Notes: generated by a model from the sequence alone, not told the origin. 53,466 bases of DNA from Bacteroidota bacterium (GCA_016191555.1 JACPVX010000006.1:1-53466); one strand, 5' to 3'. Counted from the stretch's first letter, positions 43,324 to 52,811 are shown. A program made the numbers and translations.

Positions 43324-44443
43324 GAAGAGAGTATTGTTTATTGATCGCGATGGAACACTAATTCACGAGCCGGCAGACGATCCGCAAATCGACAGCTTAG
43401 AAAAAGTAAAATTCATTCCAGGTATGTTCACCTGGCTCAGTCGCATTGCCCGCGAAAACAACTACGAATTCGTAATGGTGACTAACCAAGATGGATTAGG
43501 CACTAGCTCTTTTCCGGAGCACACCTTTTGGCCCACGCAAAACTTCATCATCAACACACTGGCTGGTGAAGACATCACCTTTCATGAAGTTTGCATCGAC
43601 CGTTCTTTTTCACATGAAAACAAACCTACCCGCAAACCCGGTGTTGGCATGCTAACCAAGTATCAAACCGGAGAATATGATCTTGCTAATTCGTATGTCA
43701 TTGGCGACCGCATCACCGATATTCAGTTAGCTAAGAATCTCGGAGCCCGTGGCGTCCTTATCAATAATGGTAGCCTCACTCCTGCTCTCGCAGAAAATGC
43801 ACTCACTGAAACGTGCGCACTCATTACTACATCGTGGAAAGATATTTACGATCTGGTCAAAATCCATCGTACGGCAACACACGAGCGAACTACCAAAGAA
43901 ACCTCTATCCATATTTCGCTTGATCTGGATGGAAAGGGCGCATCCTCTATCTCCACCGGACTCGGATTTTTTGATCACATGCTCGACCAACTTGCCAAGC
44001 ACGGGTTGGTTGATCTCAACATCTCTGTAAAGGGCGATTTACACATCGATGAACATCACACCATCGAAGATACCGCATTAGCTCTAGGAGAAACATTCCT
44101 CAAAGCACTGGGCGATAAAAAAGGAATTGAACGTTATGGCTTCTGCTTGCCAATGGACGACTGCCTCGCACAAGTAGCCATCGACTTTGGCGGTCGCCCG
44201 TGGTTGGTGTGGGAAGCGGAATTCAAACGCGAAAAGATTGGCGATGTGCCCACCGAAATGTTTTACCATTTCTTCAAATCATTCTCTGACACGGCCAAGT
44301 GCAATCTCAACATCAAAGTAGAAGGCACCAACGAACATCATAAAATTGAAGCCATCTTTAAAGCTTTCGCGAAAGCGATTAAAGCAGCAGTACAAAAAGA
44401 TCCGTTCAACGATCAACTTCCTTCTACCAAAGGCACCTTATGA
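43322..44443 (+). CDS. hisB: Bifunctional HisB: histidinol-phosphatase and imidazoleglycerol-phosphate dehydratase
   Basis: A 373-residue fusion. Residues about 1-165 are the HAD-type histidinol-phosphate phosphatase ([14 protein letters not shown], with D-x-D, then [11 protein letters not shown] and [19 protein letters not shown]). Residues about 180-373 are the dehydratase ([33 protein letters not shown], and [14 protein letters not shown], with metal-binding HHTIED and HHKIEA motifs). It performs steps 7 and 9 of the pathway. The start codon overlaps the tandem repeat. It ends overlapping hisH (ATGA). Confidence 0.95.
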   Translation: MKRVLFIDRDGTLIHEPADDPQIDSLEKVKFIPGMFTWLSRIARENNYEFVMVTNQDGLGTSSFPEHTFWPTQNFIINTLAGEDITFHEVCIDRSFSHENKPTRKPGVGMLTKYQTGEYDLANSYVIGDRITDIQLAKNLGARGVLINNGSLTPALAENALTETCALITTSWKDIYDLVKIHRTATHERTTKETSIHISLDLDGKGASSISTGLGFFDHMLDQLAKHGLVDLNISVKGDLHIDEHHTIEDTALALGETFLKALGDKKGIERYGFCLPMDDCLAQVAIDFGGRPWLVWEAEFKREKIGDVPTEMFYHFFKSFSDTAKCNLNIKVEGTNEHHKIEAIFKAFAKAIKAAVQKDPFNDQLPSTKGTL

Positions 44444-45024
44444 AGATAGCCGTTATCAAATACAATGCAGGAAACATCCGGTCAGTAGCCTTTGCGCTTG
44501 AACGTTTGCACGTAGATTACACCATCACCGATCATGCGGAAGAAATTCAACAAGCAGACAAAGTCATTTTTCCGGGCGTGGGCGAAGCGAGCACCACCAT
44601 GCGCTATTTGAAAGATCACCGACTCGATGATCTGATTCGTTCGTTAAAACAACCCGTGTTGGGCATTTGTCTGGGCATGCAGTTGCTATGTAAACACTCC
44701 GAGGAAAACGACACGCCTTGCTTGGGCATTTTCGAAGAAACCGTGCGTTTGTTTGTACCCCAGCATCACGAAAAAGTGCCACACATGGGATGGAACTCGC
44801 TGACCACAATAAATGATTGGCTTCCCTCCGATTTGAAAGATCAATTTGTTTACTTTGTGCACAGTTTTTATGTACCGCTCAGTGCGCACACTTCCGCACA
44901 AACCGAATACATTCAAGCTTTCAGTTCTGCCATGAGAAAAGATAACTTTTATGCCGTTCAATTTCATCCGGAAAAGTCCGGACCCGTGGGAGAAAAAGTA
45001 ATCCAGGCATTTCTCCAGCAATAA
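44440..45024 (+). CDS. hisH: Imidazole glycerol phosphate synthase glutaminase subunit HisH
   Basis: A 194-residue class I glutamine amidotransferase. Cys77 is in [11 protein letters not shown], the oxyanion-type FPGVGEA motif lies near residue 44, and the His-Glu pair is in [14 protein letters not shown]. It provides ammonia to HisF. It overlaps hisB by four bases and is spaced ten bases from hisA. Confidence 0.95.
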   Translation: MKIAVIKYNAGNIRSVAFALERLHVDYTITDHAEEIQQADKVIFPGVGEASTTMRYLKDHRLDDLIRSLKQPVLGICLGMQLLCKHSEENDTPCLGIFEETVRLFVPQHHEKVPHMGWNSLTTINDWLPSDLKDQFVYFVHSFYVPLSAHTSAQTEYIQAFSSAMRKDNFYAVQFHPEKSGPVGEKVIQAFLQQ

Positions 45025-45034
45025 TCGTCAACAA

Positions 45035-45748
45035 ATGAGAATCATCCCTGCTATCGATATCATCAACGGAAAGTGCGTGCGACTTACCCAAGGCGACTTT
45101 TCGAAAATGAAAGTTTATAACGAAGATCCGGTGGAAGTTGCCAAAGAGTTTGAAGAAGCAGATCTGGAGTACTTGCACCTGATTGACTTGGATGGCGCTA
45201 AGAAAGGTGAAGTGGTGAATTGGAAAGTTATCCGCGACATACAGGAAGACACAGCGCTTCAGGTAGATTTTGGCGGTGGCGTGAAAACCGAAGAAGAAGT
45301 ACAGGAGTTGCTTTACCTCGGCATTAACCAAATTAACGTGGGAAGTGTGGCTGTAAAAGAACCAGAAAAATTTATTGGTTGGATGAAGAAGTTTGGTTCT
45401 GAAAACTTCATTCTCAGTGCCGATGTAAAAGGAGAAAATGTATCCATCAACGGATGGCTTGAATCGACTGAGTTTCGACTGTTTGATTTGGTGAGCAAGT
45501 TTGCCGATCATGGTCTAGAATACATTACCGTTACGGACATTGCCACAGATGGCATGTTGAAAGGTCCGAACTTCGGGTTGTACAAAAAGCTCATGAAAAA
45601 ATTTCCTGACTTAAAAATCATTGCCAGCGGTGGCGTGAGCTCCATCGATGACTTGAAAGAACTAAAACACATCAAAGTATTTGGTGCCATAGTAGGCAAA
45701 GCCATTTATGAAGGCCACATCCAATTAGATCAACTGAAAAGTATTTAA
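45035..45748 (+). CDS. hisA: Phosphoribosylformimino-AICAR phosphate isomerase HisA
   Basis: A 237-residue TIM barrel catalysing the Amadori rearrangement of ProFAR to PRFAR. The catalytic Asp is in IIPAIDIINGKCVRLTQGD, and the second acid is in VTDIATDGMLKGPNFGLYKKL. Phosphate-binding loops are QVDFGGGVK and IASGGVSSIDDL. It lies three bases before hisF. Confidence 0.95.
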   Translation: MRIIPAIDIINGKCVRLTQGDFSKMKVYNEDPVEVAKEFEEADLEYLHLIDLDGAKKGEVVNWKVIRDIQEDTALQVDFGGGVKTEEEVQELLYLGINQINVGSVAVKEPEKFIGWMKKFGSENFILSADVKGENVSINGWLESTEFRLFDLVSKFADHGLEYITVTDIATDGMLKGPNFGLYKKLMKKFPDLKIIASGGVSSIDDLKELKHIKVFGAIVGKAIYEGHIQLDQLKSI

Positions 45749-45751
45749 GTC

Positions 45752-46513
45752 GTGCTGACCAAACGAATTATCCCCTGCTTAGATATTAAAGATGGTCGCA
45801 CGGTAAAAGGTGTGAACTTTCTCGAGCTGCGCGATTCCGGAGACCCGGTAGCACTAGGCGAAATGTATGCGCAACAAGGTGCGGATGAGTTAGTATTTCT
45901 GGACATATCTGCCACCAACGAAAAACGAAAAACATTTGTCAAGCTCGTGCGCGAAATTGCAGCACATGTCAACATTCCGTTTACGGTAGGTGGTGGCATC
46001 AGCAGCATTGAAGATGTAGCACCATTGCTCGAAGCCGGTGCCGACAAAGTAAGCATCAACTCCGCAGCTGTATCCAATCCGCAACTGATTGATGACTTAG
46101 CGAAAGCATTCGGATCGCAGTTTGTCGTGCTCGCCATTGATGCGCGCAAAGTAAACAACCAATGGACTGTGCATACGCATGGCGGATCACGTCCCACGGA
46201 TAAGAAGTTATTTACATGGGCTAAAGAAGGCCAATCGCGGGGAGCAGGCGAGATTCTCTTTACCAGCATGGATCACGATGGTACGAAGAGTGGCTTCGCG
46301 GTAGATCCATTAGAAAAACTAAATCAACTGCTGCAAATTCCGGTTATCGCTTCCGGTGGTGCCGGCAACATGAATCATTTTTTGGAGGCCTTTGTCATTG
46401 GCAAAGCCGATGCCGCATTAGCCGCCACGCTCTTTCATTTTGGTGAAATCAAAATCCCGGATCTAAAAGCGTATTTAAGCAATCATTACCTTCCTATTCG
46501 TAAAACAATATGA
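45752..46513 (+). CDS. hisF: Imidazole glycerol phosphate synthase cyclase subunit HisF
   Basis: A 253-residue TIM barrel that converts PRFAR and ammonia to IGP and AICAR. The start is GTG at 45752, fixed by the family N-terminus [22 protein letters not shown] with its catalytic Asp. The second Asp is in [32 protein letters not shown] and [13 protein letters not shown] bind phosphate. It overlaps hisIE by four bases. Confidence 0.95.
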   Translation: MLTKRIIPCLDIKDGRTVKGVNFLELRDSGDPVALGEMYAQQGADELVFLDISATNEKRKTFVKLVREIAAHVNIPFTVGGGISSIEDVAPLLEAGADKVSINSAAVSNPQLIDDLAKAFGSQFVVLAIDARKVNNQWTVHTHGGSRPTDKKLFTWAKEGQSRGAGEILFTSMDHDGTKSGFAVDPLEKLNQLLQIPVIASGGAGNMNHFLEAFVIGKADAALAATLFHFGEIKIPDLKAYLSNHYLPIRKTI

Positions 46514-47109
46514 TCAACATCGCTGAATTGGATTTTCAAAAATCAGGTGGACTGATTCCATGCATTGTACAAGATGCCTCCACCGACAAAGTATTGATGT
46601 TGGGCTATGTAAATGAAGAAGCGTTGCAAAAAACCATCACAGAAAAGAAAGTCACGTTCTTCAGCCGCAGCAAACAACGTCTCTGGACGAAAGGTGAAAC
46701 ATCCGGCAACTTTCTACACTTCGTTTCCGTCTTGCAAGATTGTGATCGTGATACATTACTGATCAAAGCGAACCCTGCAGGCCCCGCCTGCCACACAGGT
46801 GCCGATACTTGCTTCAATGAGAAAAACAGTTTTAGCGATATTCGTTTTCTCGATGCGGTGATTCAACATCGCAAAGCCAATCCCAAAGAAGGTTCTTACA
46901 CCAATCAGTTGCTTAATAAAGGCATCAACAAAGTAGCCCAAAAAGTAGGCGAAGAAGCAGTAGAGTTAGTGATCGAAGCAAAAGACAACAACAAAGAACT
47001 GTTTCTGGGCGAAGCTGCTGACTTAATGTATCACTACCTCGTACTTTTAGCTGCAAAAAATCTTCAATTATCCGATGTGGTGAATGTATTGAGGCAAAGA
47101 CATTCCTGA
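46510..47109 (+). CDS. hisIE: Bifunctional HisIE: PR-AMP cyclohydrolase and PR-ATP pyrophosphatase
   Basis: A 199-residue fusion. Residues about 1-110 are the cyclohydrolase ([30 protein letters not shown], and the zinc-binding [21 protein letters not shown] with two Cys). Residues about 115-199 are the pyrophosphatase ([14 protein letters not shown] and [13 protein letters not shown], with the Glu/Asp metal site). It completes the operon, which contains all ten reactions in eight genes. Confidence 0.95.
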   Translation: MINIAELDFQKSGGLIPCIVQDASTDKVLMLGYVNEEALQKTITEKKVTFFSRSKQRLWTKGETSGNFLHFVSVLQDCDRDTLLIKANPAGPACHTGADTCFNEKNSFSDIRFLDAVIQHRKANPKEGSYTNQLLNKGINKVAQKVGEEAVELVIEAKDNNKELFLGEAADLMYHYLVLLAAKNLQLSDVVNVLRQRHS

Positions 47110-47121
47110 TTGTCTTTTCCA

Positions 47122-47169
47122 CTACAAATTAATTCAAAAGTTGTAGCTTCATTTATCAAAAAGAAGCTA
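47122..47169 (+). promoter_or_regulatory. Overlapping inverted repeats before the IYD-like gene
   Basis: CTACAA (47122-47127) pairs with TTGTAG (47141-47146). TAGCTTC (47144-47150) pairs with GAAGCTA (47163-47169), whose last base is the A of the ATG. The two stems share TAG, so they cannot form together. The second would mask the start codon. Function is unproved; the first may simply mark the end of the his transcript. Confidence 0.4.
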
Positions 47170-47855
47170 TGGCAAATCACGTAGTTCAACGCAACGGACA
47201 TCCATTCATTTCATATTCTTCATCTGTCTACGCTGCTGAGGAAGTAATACAATCCAGTGCCGCCTTTTACCAACACATGAATCAAAGGCGCTCAGTGCGC
47301 GATTTCACTGATCAACCCATTGCAAAGGAAGCAATTGAGAATATCATCCAGACAGCCTCCACGGCACCGTCCGGTGCGCATAAGCAACCCTGGACTTTTT
47401 GCGTAGTTTCGAATCCGGAAACGAAAAAGGAAATACGAATTGCTGCGGAAAAAGAAGAATATGAAAGCTACACACAGCGCATGAGCGATGAGTGGCTGCG
47501 CGATATCGAACCGCTGCAAACCGATTGGCAAAAACCATTTCTGGAAACAGCGCCCTATTTGATTGTGGTCTTCAAACAAGTATATGAACTGAAACCAGAC
47601 GGCACCAAAGGCAACCATTACTATGTCAATGAATCGGTGGGTATCGCTTGCGGGTTTCTGCTGGCCGCCATTCATCATGCGGGTTTAGCCGCTTTAACGC
47701 ATACGCCCAGTCCCATGAATTTCCTGACTGAGTTACTCCATCGCCCGGAAAACGAGCGGCCTTACTTATTGATTCCGGTAGGATATGCCGCACCCGATGC
47801 ACTGGTTCCTGATTTAAAAAGAAAATCATTGAGTGAAGTGTCTGTTTGGTATTAA
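47169..47855 (+). CDS. Iodotyrosine deiodinase-like FMN flavoprotein (nitroreductase superfamily)
   Basis: A 228-residue nitroreductase-fold protein. RRSVRDFTDQPI and TASTAPSGAHKQPWTF bind FMN. The whole C-terminal half (APYLIVVFKQVYE, HYYVNESVGIACGFLLAAIHHAGL, THTPSP, PVGYAAPDALVPDLKRKSL) resembles human iodotyrosine deiodinase. The lid triad that grips the halotyrosine amino-acid group in that enzyme (Glu, Tyr, Lys) appears as Glu97, Tyr101 and Lys122. It therefore may remove halogen from halotyrosines or act on another aromatic amino acid. It follows the his operon by 59 bases. Confidence 0.85.
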   Translation: MANHVVQRNGHPFISYSSSVYAAEEVIQSSAAFYQHMNQRRSVRDFTDQPIAKEAIENIIQTASTAPSGAHKQPWTFCVVSNPETKKEIRIAAEKEEYESYTQRMSDEWLRDIEPLQTDWQKPFLETAPYLIVVFKQVYELKPDGTKGNHYYVNESVGIACGFLLAAIHHAGLAALTHTPSPMNFLTELLHRPENERPYLLIPVGYAAPDALVPDLKRKSLSEVSVWY

Positions 47856-47864
47856 CTTGTCAGC

Positions 47865-48848
47865 ATGATTCGGAAAATACTGAAGTATATTTCCTACACC
47901 CTGCTTGGGTTGTTCACGCTACTGATCGTTTTGGGTATTGTCTGGTACCGCAGCGACATGGAAGTGAAAGATCTTGAACCAACCTATTTTACTCCTCCGT
48001 CTTCTTCATATTTACAAGTTGGTGACGCCAAACTTCACGTTCGCCAACGCGGTGAAGGGCCGGCCATCTTCCTATTGCATGGCAGCTTCGCATCGCTACA
48101 CACCTGGAATGGCTGGGAGAATGAACTCGAGAAAAGCTTTCATACTATTTCTGTGGACTTTCCCGGACACGGTTTGACAGGGCCGACTGTAAGCGCCAAA
48201 TATTCAACCGATGATTATGAACATTTGATTTTTCAACTGGCTGATCAATTGAAGATCGATACGTTTTATGTAGTGGGAAATTCAATGGGCGGACAAGTAG
48301 CATGGAAGATGGCGCTTCATCATCCGGAGCGAGTGAAGAAACTCATTCTGGTCGATGCAGCGGGTTACTCAAGAATAGATACCACTTCCAAATCCGACAA
48401 GCAAAGCAGACCTTTTATCTTCAAGCTTTTGCAGAATGATCTGGCTGCTAATTTTTTAGTGAAGATCACTCCGCGATTTCTATTCCGTTGGAATTTAAAG
48501 CAAGTGTACGGCAACCCCGAGGCGGTGCGCGAAGAAGATGTAAATCGGTTTTATGATTTGATGATGCGAGCAGGCAATCGTGAGGCGACCATGCAGCGCC
48601 TGCGTCAGCCGGGAAAAGATTTGCAAGATAGCATTCGGTTTATCACTACGCCTACACTGATTCTATGGGGTGAAAATGACCGATGGATTCCGGTGGCCAA
48701 TGCGTATCACTTCAAAAAAGACATTCAACCTTCGCACCTGATTGTATGGGAAGGATTGGGACACGTGCCTATGGAAGAGCAACCTGAAAAAACGGTGGCT
48801 TCTGTGCTTCCTTTTTTAAACAACAAACCAGGGAATAATCGCCAATAG
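47865..48848 (+). CDS. Alpha/beta hydrolase, membrane-anchored
   Basis: A 327-residue alpha/beta hydrolase with an N-terminal membrane segment (about residues 9-28). The oxyanion motif is LLHGSFASLHTW, the nucleophile Ser is in VVGNSMGGQVAW, the acid is in LILWGENDRWIP, and the His is in GLGHVPMEEQPEKT. The cap region is about residues 165-240. Relatives include haloalkane dehalogenase-like and C-C bond hydrolases, but no specific substrate can be named. It lies nine bases after the IYD-like gene, so both are probably cotranscribed. Confidence 0.85.
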   Translation: MIRKILKYISYTLLGLFTLLIVLGIVWYRSDMEVKDLEPTYFTPPSSSYLQVGDAKLHVRQRGEGPAIFLLHGSFASLHTWNGWENELEKSFHTISVDFPGHGLTGPTVSAKYSTDDYEHLIFQLADQLKIDTFYVVGNSMGGQVAWKMALHHPERVKKLILVDAAGYSRIDTTSKSDKQSRPFIFKLLQNDLAANFLVKITPRFLFRWNLKQVYGNPEAVREEDVNRFYDLMMRAGNREATMQRLRQPGKDLQDSIRFITTPTLILWGENDRWIPVANAYHFKKDIQPSHLIVWEGLGHVPMEEQPEKTVASVLPFLNNKPGNNRQ

Positions 48849-48975
48849 CAAACAAACAATTAACCAAAAGAGAAATCGCTTGCTATTCTTCTGTTCAGAC
48901 GGCATATAAAGAGTTTTTACGAGCAAACGATCTTCTGATTCACAGGTTTTTAGATTAACAAATCATTAACTACGG

Positions 48976-48999
48976 AAGGAATTGCGGCTTCAATTCCTT
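48976..48999. promoter_or_regulatory. Perfect 9-bp inverted repeat upstream of the transketolase gene
   Basis: AAGGAATTG (48976-48984) and CAATTCCTT (48991-48999) flank a six-base loop, 31 bases before the ATG at 49031. There is no T run after it, so an operator or 5' hairpin is more likely than a terminator. The rest of the gap from 48849 to 49030 shows nothing else I recognise. Confidence 0.45.
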
Positions 49000-49030
49000 A
49001 AAATTGCACGATCATTTTTAACTCGCCAAC

Positions 49031-49987
49031 ATGACTCAATTTTCCTTCACTGAAAAGAAAGATACACGCTCCGGTTTCGGGGCCGGTTTACACGAACTAG
49101 GCAAAGCCGACAGCAATGTGGTTGCCTTGTGTGCCGACCTTACGGGATCGCTGAAAATGGATGCCTTTAAAAAGGACTTCCCCGATCGTTTTTTTCAGGT
49201 AGGAATTGCTGAAGCCAACATGATGGGCCTCGCAGCCGGTATGACCATTGGTGGTAAAATTCCCTTTACAGGAACGTTTGCCAACTTCTCTACCGGTCGG
49301 GTGTACGACCAAATTCGTCAGTCGATTGCTTACTCCGGCAAGAATGTAAAGATCTGTGCTTCCCATGCCGGACTTACCCTCGGTGAAGACGGTGCCACGC
49401 ATCAGATCCTCGAAGACATTGGCATGATGAAAATGCTTCCGGGCATGACCGTGATTGTTCCTTGTGATTATAACCAAACCAAAGCCGCTACGATCGCTTT
49501 GGGCAAACACGTAGGCCCGGCTTACCTTCGCTTTGGCAGACCGAGCTGGCCGATCTTTATGGCGGCAGATCGTCCCTTCACCATCGGTAAAGCGGATAAA
49601 CTGATTGATGGTACCGATGTTACCATTTTTGCTACCGGCCACATGGTTTGGTTAGCTGTGGAAGCGGAAGCTGCACTGGCTGAGAAAGGCATTCGTGCGG
49701 AAGTGATTAACATTCACACCATCAAACCTTTGGATGTTGAAGCGATTCTAGCTTCTGTACAGAAAACCAAGTGCCTAGTAACTTGTGAAGAGCATCAAAT
49801 CAATGGCGGCCTGGGCGACAGCGTAGCGCAGGTATTGTCTCGCTTCTACCCTGCCCCACAAGAATTTGTAGCAGTGAATGATAGCTTTGGAGAAAGTGGT
49901 ACTCCCACGCAATTGCTAACCAAATATGGCTTGAGCACGGAGCAAATCATCAAAGCCACCGAGAAAGTCATTGCGCGCAAAAAATAA
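49031..49987 (+). CDS. Transketolase, C-terminal subunit
   Basis: A 318-residue protein covering the pyrimidine-binding and C-terminal domains of a split transketolase. Motifs are ADLTGSLKMDAF, the catalytic-type Glu in VGIAEANMMGLAAGM, FTGTFANFSTGRVYDQIRQS, SHAGLTLGEDGATHQ, and EEHQINGGLGDSVAQVL. It would transfer two-carbon units with thiamine diphosphate after pairing with an N-terminal subunit. That partner gene usually lies directly upstream, but is not here. Confidence 0.9.
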   Translation: MTQFSFTEKKDTRSGFGAGLHELGKADSNVVALCADLTGSLKMDAFKKDFPDRFFQVGIAEANMMGLAAGMTIGGKIPFTGTFANFSTGRVYDQIRQSIAYSGKNVKICASHAGLTLGEDGATHQILEDIGMMKMLPGMTVIVPCDYNQTKAATIALGKHVGPAYLRFGRPSWPIFMAADRPFTIGKADKLIDGTDVTIFATGHMVWLAVEAEAALAEKGIRAEVINIHTIKPLDVEAILASVQKTKCLVTCEEHQINGGLGDSVAQVLSRFYPAPQEFVAVNDSFGESGTPTQLLTKYGLSTEQIIKATEKVIARKK

Positions 49988-50136
49988 GATACGATTGTTG
50001 TAAAGGTATGAGTTGGCCGTTCCGCTATGCTTTGGGGCAGATAAGCCTGTATAAAAAGTGGACGGAAATAGTTAAATTGGCGAGTGAAAAAACGATCGGT
50101 TAAAGGTCTTGATTTTGTAATAGAAAATATTTACAA

Positions 50137-50310
50137 ATGAGGGCACGAAAGAATGAATTGGACGTTGACTTTATTGGAGACACACGCCAACTTACAAAAG
50201 AAGAAGAGAAAAGAATAAGTGATATTATCGCTGGCAATAAAAGAAAGCTGAAGCAACCTACAAAAAGGACATCGAAAAAATTGACCACTCCGAAACGAGT
50301 AACGGCTTAG
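50137..50310 (+). CDS. Small basic protein, 57 residues, unknown function
   Basis: ATG at 50137 to TAG at 50310 encodes 57 residues. The start NELDVDFIGDTRQLTKEEEKRISDII is acidic and helical-looking, and the end is rich in Lys, Arg and Thr. The pattern E-L-D-x-D-F-I-G, then L-T-x-E-E-E, resembles short unannotated proteins that I recall from Bacteroidota. No DNA-binding or membrane motif is clear. It lies alone between the transketolase and ceramidase-like genes. It might be a nucleic-acid-binding or antitoxin-like protein, but there is no direct evidence. Confidence 0.6.
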   Translation: MRARKNELDVDFIGDTRQLTKEEEKRISDIIAGNKRKLKQPTKRTSKKLTTPKRVTA

Positions 50311-50364
50311 CCACACAACCGCCAACCGGATGTTGTACTTTCGGCATTTTAAATTCAAGAGATC

Positions 50365-51522
50365 GTGAAACGATTTATCAAATGGCTGCTCGGTATGGTG
50401 CTTTTTGTGCTGGCACTCGCTGTTTCATTACTTGCGCCCATTGATTACACTCCTTTAGCGGAACAGCCTTTCCATCAAACCATGATGGAAGGACTTCAGC
50501 AGTCAACGACTCCATCATCGACTCCACAGCCTGTTGAAGTCGGGTGGAGTAAATTTAATATCCTTCCCTCGTACAGTATGCCCATGGCGGGCTATACGCC
50601 CAAAGACAAATTCGAAAGTATTCATGACTCGGTGTATTGCCGTGTCTTGGCAATCCGTCAGGGGGCTGCGGCCCATTTTATTATTAGTTTGGATTTGATG
50701 TTGTTCCCACCGGTTATCAAAGAACGCATTGAAACCGAGTTACAAAAGCAAAACAAAAACTACTTTATCTACCTCACTGCTACCCATACTCACAGCAGTC
50801 TGGGCGGATGGGACCCGAGTGTGGTAGGGCGCGTTACGTTAGGCAAATACCATGAAGAGTGGGTAGCTAAGATCTCCCAACAAATTGTAGATCATTTAGA
50901 GGTTGCTCTTCAATCGGCCAAGTCAAGTCGGTTGTCATACTTTGAGGAAGATGCAACCGAGTATGTCGAGAATCGATTGGATGGAACGAATGGAAAAGTG
51001 GACGGGAAGATTCGGGGTATTGAGTTTACACGATCTGATAGCAGCCGTGGAGTTTTAGTAAGCTACAGCGCACATCCCACTACGGTGGAACTGTTGAGTC
51101 GAATTATATCGGGTGATTACCCCAACGCTTTGACAGATCGATTGGAACAAAAGACATCGTTCGCACTCTTTATGGCAGGCATGGTGGGCAGCCATCGCCT
51201 GAAGGGTGTTACCGGCACCGACTTTCAACGCATCGATTCGGCTGCCGATAAATTGAATCACAAAATCCAAGTTGCCAACCGCACCCTTCTTCCCGATTCA
51301 ATCGCTCTATCCAGTGCACACATCCCCATTCAATTTGGAGCAGTGATCATCACCAGCTTCAACGGCAACTACACCGGCTACGTAACAGACGATCGCTACT
51401 ATGCAGCCGGAAATGAAGAAGAAGTGATGGCCCTCAACTGGGTGGGCCCTTACTTTGGAGAATATTACACAGAGATGATTACTCACCTCATCACCAAAAC
51501 ACCATCAACCTCCATGCCCTGA
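50365..51522 (+). CDS. Neutral/alkaline ceramidase-like protein
   Basis: A 385-residue protein similar to the N-terminal catalytic region of neutral ceramidases. EVGWSKFNILPSYSMPMAGYTP is the usual start, ATHTHSSLGGWDP holds the zinc-binding His pair, and YSAHPTTVELLSRIISGDYPNAL the next His. An N-terminal hydrophobic segment (about 5-25) signals export or anchoring. The start is GTG at 50365. It is much shorter than full ceramidases (about 650 residues or more), so an amidase of another lipid or a cell-wall compound is possible. Its 3' end overlaps the helicase gene by 18 bases, tail to tail. Confidence 0.8.
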   Translation: MKRFIKWLLGMVLFVLALAVSLLAPIDYTPLAEQPFHQTMMEGLQQSTTPSSTPQPVEVGWSKFNILPSYSMPMAGYTPKDKFESIHDSVYCRVLAIRQGAAAHFIISLDLMLFPPVIKERIETELQKQNKNYFIYLTATHTHSSLGGWDPSVVGRVTLGKYHEEWVAKISQQIVDHLEVALQSAKSSRLSYFEEDATEYVENRLDGTNGKVDGKIRGIEFTRSDSSRGVLVSYSAHPTTVELLSRIISGDYPNALTDRLEQKTSFALFMAGMVGSHRLKGVTGTDFQRIDSAADKLNHKIQVANRTLLPDSIALSSAHIPIQFGAVIITSFNGNYTGYVTDDRYYAAGNEEEVMALNWVGPYFGEYYTEMITHLITKTPSTSMP

Positions 51523-52743
51523 GCTGCGGGGCTTGGGTCTGAAATTACTTTTCTTCTTGAATGGCTTCTTGAACCCCGTAGATGCGGGCTTCTTTTCCGG
51601 TTCGTAAGCGGGACCAGCACCTAATTCATCGGGTAACTTTACCTTTTCAATCTCTTTGCCGATCATACTTTCAATGCGGAAGAACTTACGCTGATCATTT
51701 CCATTGATTAATGTAATCGCAGTGCCGGTAGTAGCCGCGCGGGCGGTGCGGCCAATGCGGTGAATGTAATCTTCCGGATCGGGTGGCACATCAAAATTGA
51801 TGACCAGATTAATACCGTCCACATCAATGCCGCGTGATAACACATCCGTGCCAATGAGAATGGACAGTTGTTTGTTTTTGAATTCGCGGAGAATGCTTTC
51901 GCGTTCGTTTTGCTCTAAGTCGGAGTGAATAGCCTTGGCTACCAAACCGATCTTCTGTAAAGAACGATCGAGCTTTTTAACATTCTCTTTGGTAGACGCG
52001 AAAATGAGAATGCTGGTGTATTGATTGTTTTTGAGAAGGATGTTGATCAGTTTTTCCTTTTGCTCATCATAGATCGAATAGGCCAATTGCAAAATGCCTT
52101 CGGCTGGTTTTGAAATAGCAATGTTGATCTCTTGCGGATTCTTTAAAATACGATTCGCTAACGCGCGAATCTTAGGCGGCATCGTGGCCGAGAACAACAA
52201 TGTTTGACGCTCGGCCGGTAAGTATTTAATAATGCGAATGATGTCTTCATAAAAACCCATGTCGAGCATGCGGTCGGCTTCATCCAACACCAAATGTTCT
52301 ACATGATCTAACTTAATCGTGCCCGATGCCAACTGAGCAATCAGGCGGCCGGGTGTGGCGATGATGATCTCTACGCCTGCTTCCAACGCTTTCTTCTGCT
52401 GATCCCAGATGGCACCATCGCCTCCTCCATAAACAGGAATAGAGCTGACACCGAGAAAGTAGCTAAAGCCTTCGATCTGCTGATCGATTTGTTGTGCCAA
52501 CTCACGTGTGGGCGCAATCACCAATGTATTGAGGTGGCGCTTCTCGGAATTGACAATGTTATTCAAAATAGGCAACAAGTAGGCGGCCGTTTTTCCGGTG
52601 CCCGTTTGTGCGCAAGCTATTACATCGTGTTTTTGCATGATCACCGGAATGGCCATCTGCTGAATGGGTGTAGGATTTACATACCCCATGGAAGCCAACC
52701 CTTCGGTGAGCTTGTCGTCAAAATTAAAATCGCTGAATGTCAA
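51505..52743 (-). CDS. DEAD-box RNA helicase (RhlE-like)
   Basis: A 412-residue ATP-dependent RNA helicase. The Q motif is NPTPIQQMAIP, motif I AQTGTGKTAAYLLP, Ia PTRELAQQ, II VLDEADRMLDMGF, III LFSATMPP, V TDVLSRGIDVDGINLVINFD and VI HRIGRTARA. A basic tail of about 50 residues (KKPFKKKSNFRPKPRSS) follows and should bind RNA. It likely unwinds structured RNA in ribosome assembly or in the cold. A cold-shock protein gene lies directly upstream on the same strand. Confidence 0.93.
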   Translation of the reverse strand: MTFSDFNFDDKLTEGLASMGYVNPTPIQQMAIPVIMQKHDVIACAQTGTGKTAAYLLPILNNIVNSEKRHLNTLVIAPTRELAQQIDQQIEGFSYFLGVSSIPVYGGGDGAIWDQQKKALEAGVEIIIATPGRLIAQLASGTIKLDHVEHLVLDEADRMLDMGFYEDIIRIIKYLPAERQTLLFSATMPPKIRALANRILKNPQEINIAISKPAEGILQLAYSIYDEQKEKLINILLKNNQYTSILIFASTKENVKKLDRSLQKIGLVAKAIHSDLEQNERESILREFKNKQLSILIGTDVLSRGIDVDGINLVINFDVPPDPEDYIHRIGRTARAATTGTAITLINGNDQRKFFRIESMIGKEIEKVKLPDELGAGPAYEPEKKPASTGFKKPFKKKSNFRPKPRSSGHGG

Positions 52744-52762
52744 AGTGTAAAGTGTTTATCAT

Positions 52763-52792
52763 AAAAAAGCCCCACGAAATGCAGGGCTTTTA
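52763..52792 (-). terminator. Terminator after the cold-shock gene
   Basis: On the minus strand AAAAGCCC (52791-52784) pairs with GGGCTTTT (52772-52765), followed by a T run of six. It lies 20 bases after the csp stop and before the helicase start, so the helicase needs its own or read-through transcription. Confidence 0.8.
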
Positions 52793-52811
52793 TTTAAAAA
52801 GTGATCGGATA

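Noticed and set aside
44921..45511. A 196-residue antisense frame across hisH and hisA
   Set aside because: It is opposite to conserved histidine genes and looks like nothing known.
45745..46269. A 174-residue antisense frame in hisF
   Set aside because: hisF is full length on the other strand with all motifs; the antisense frame is a codon-bias shadow.
49097..49642. A 181-residue antisense frame in the transketolase gene
   Set aside because: It is a shadow of a conserved gene; no start signal or family likeness.
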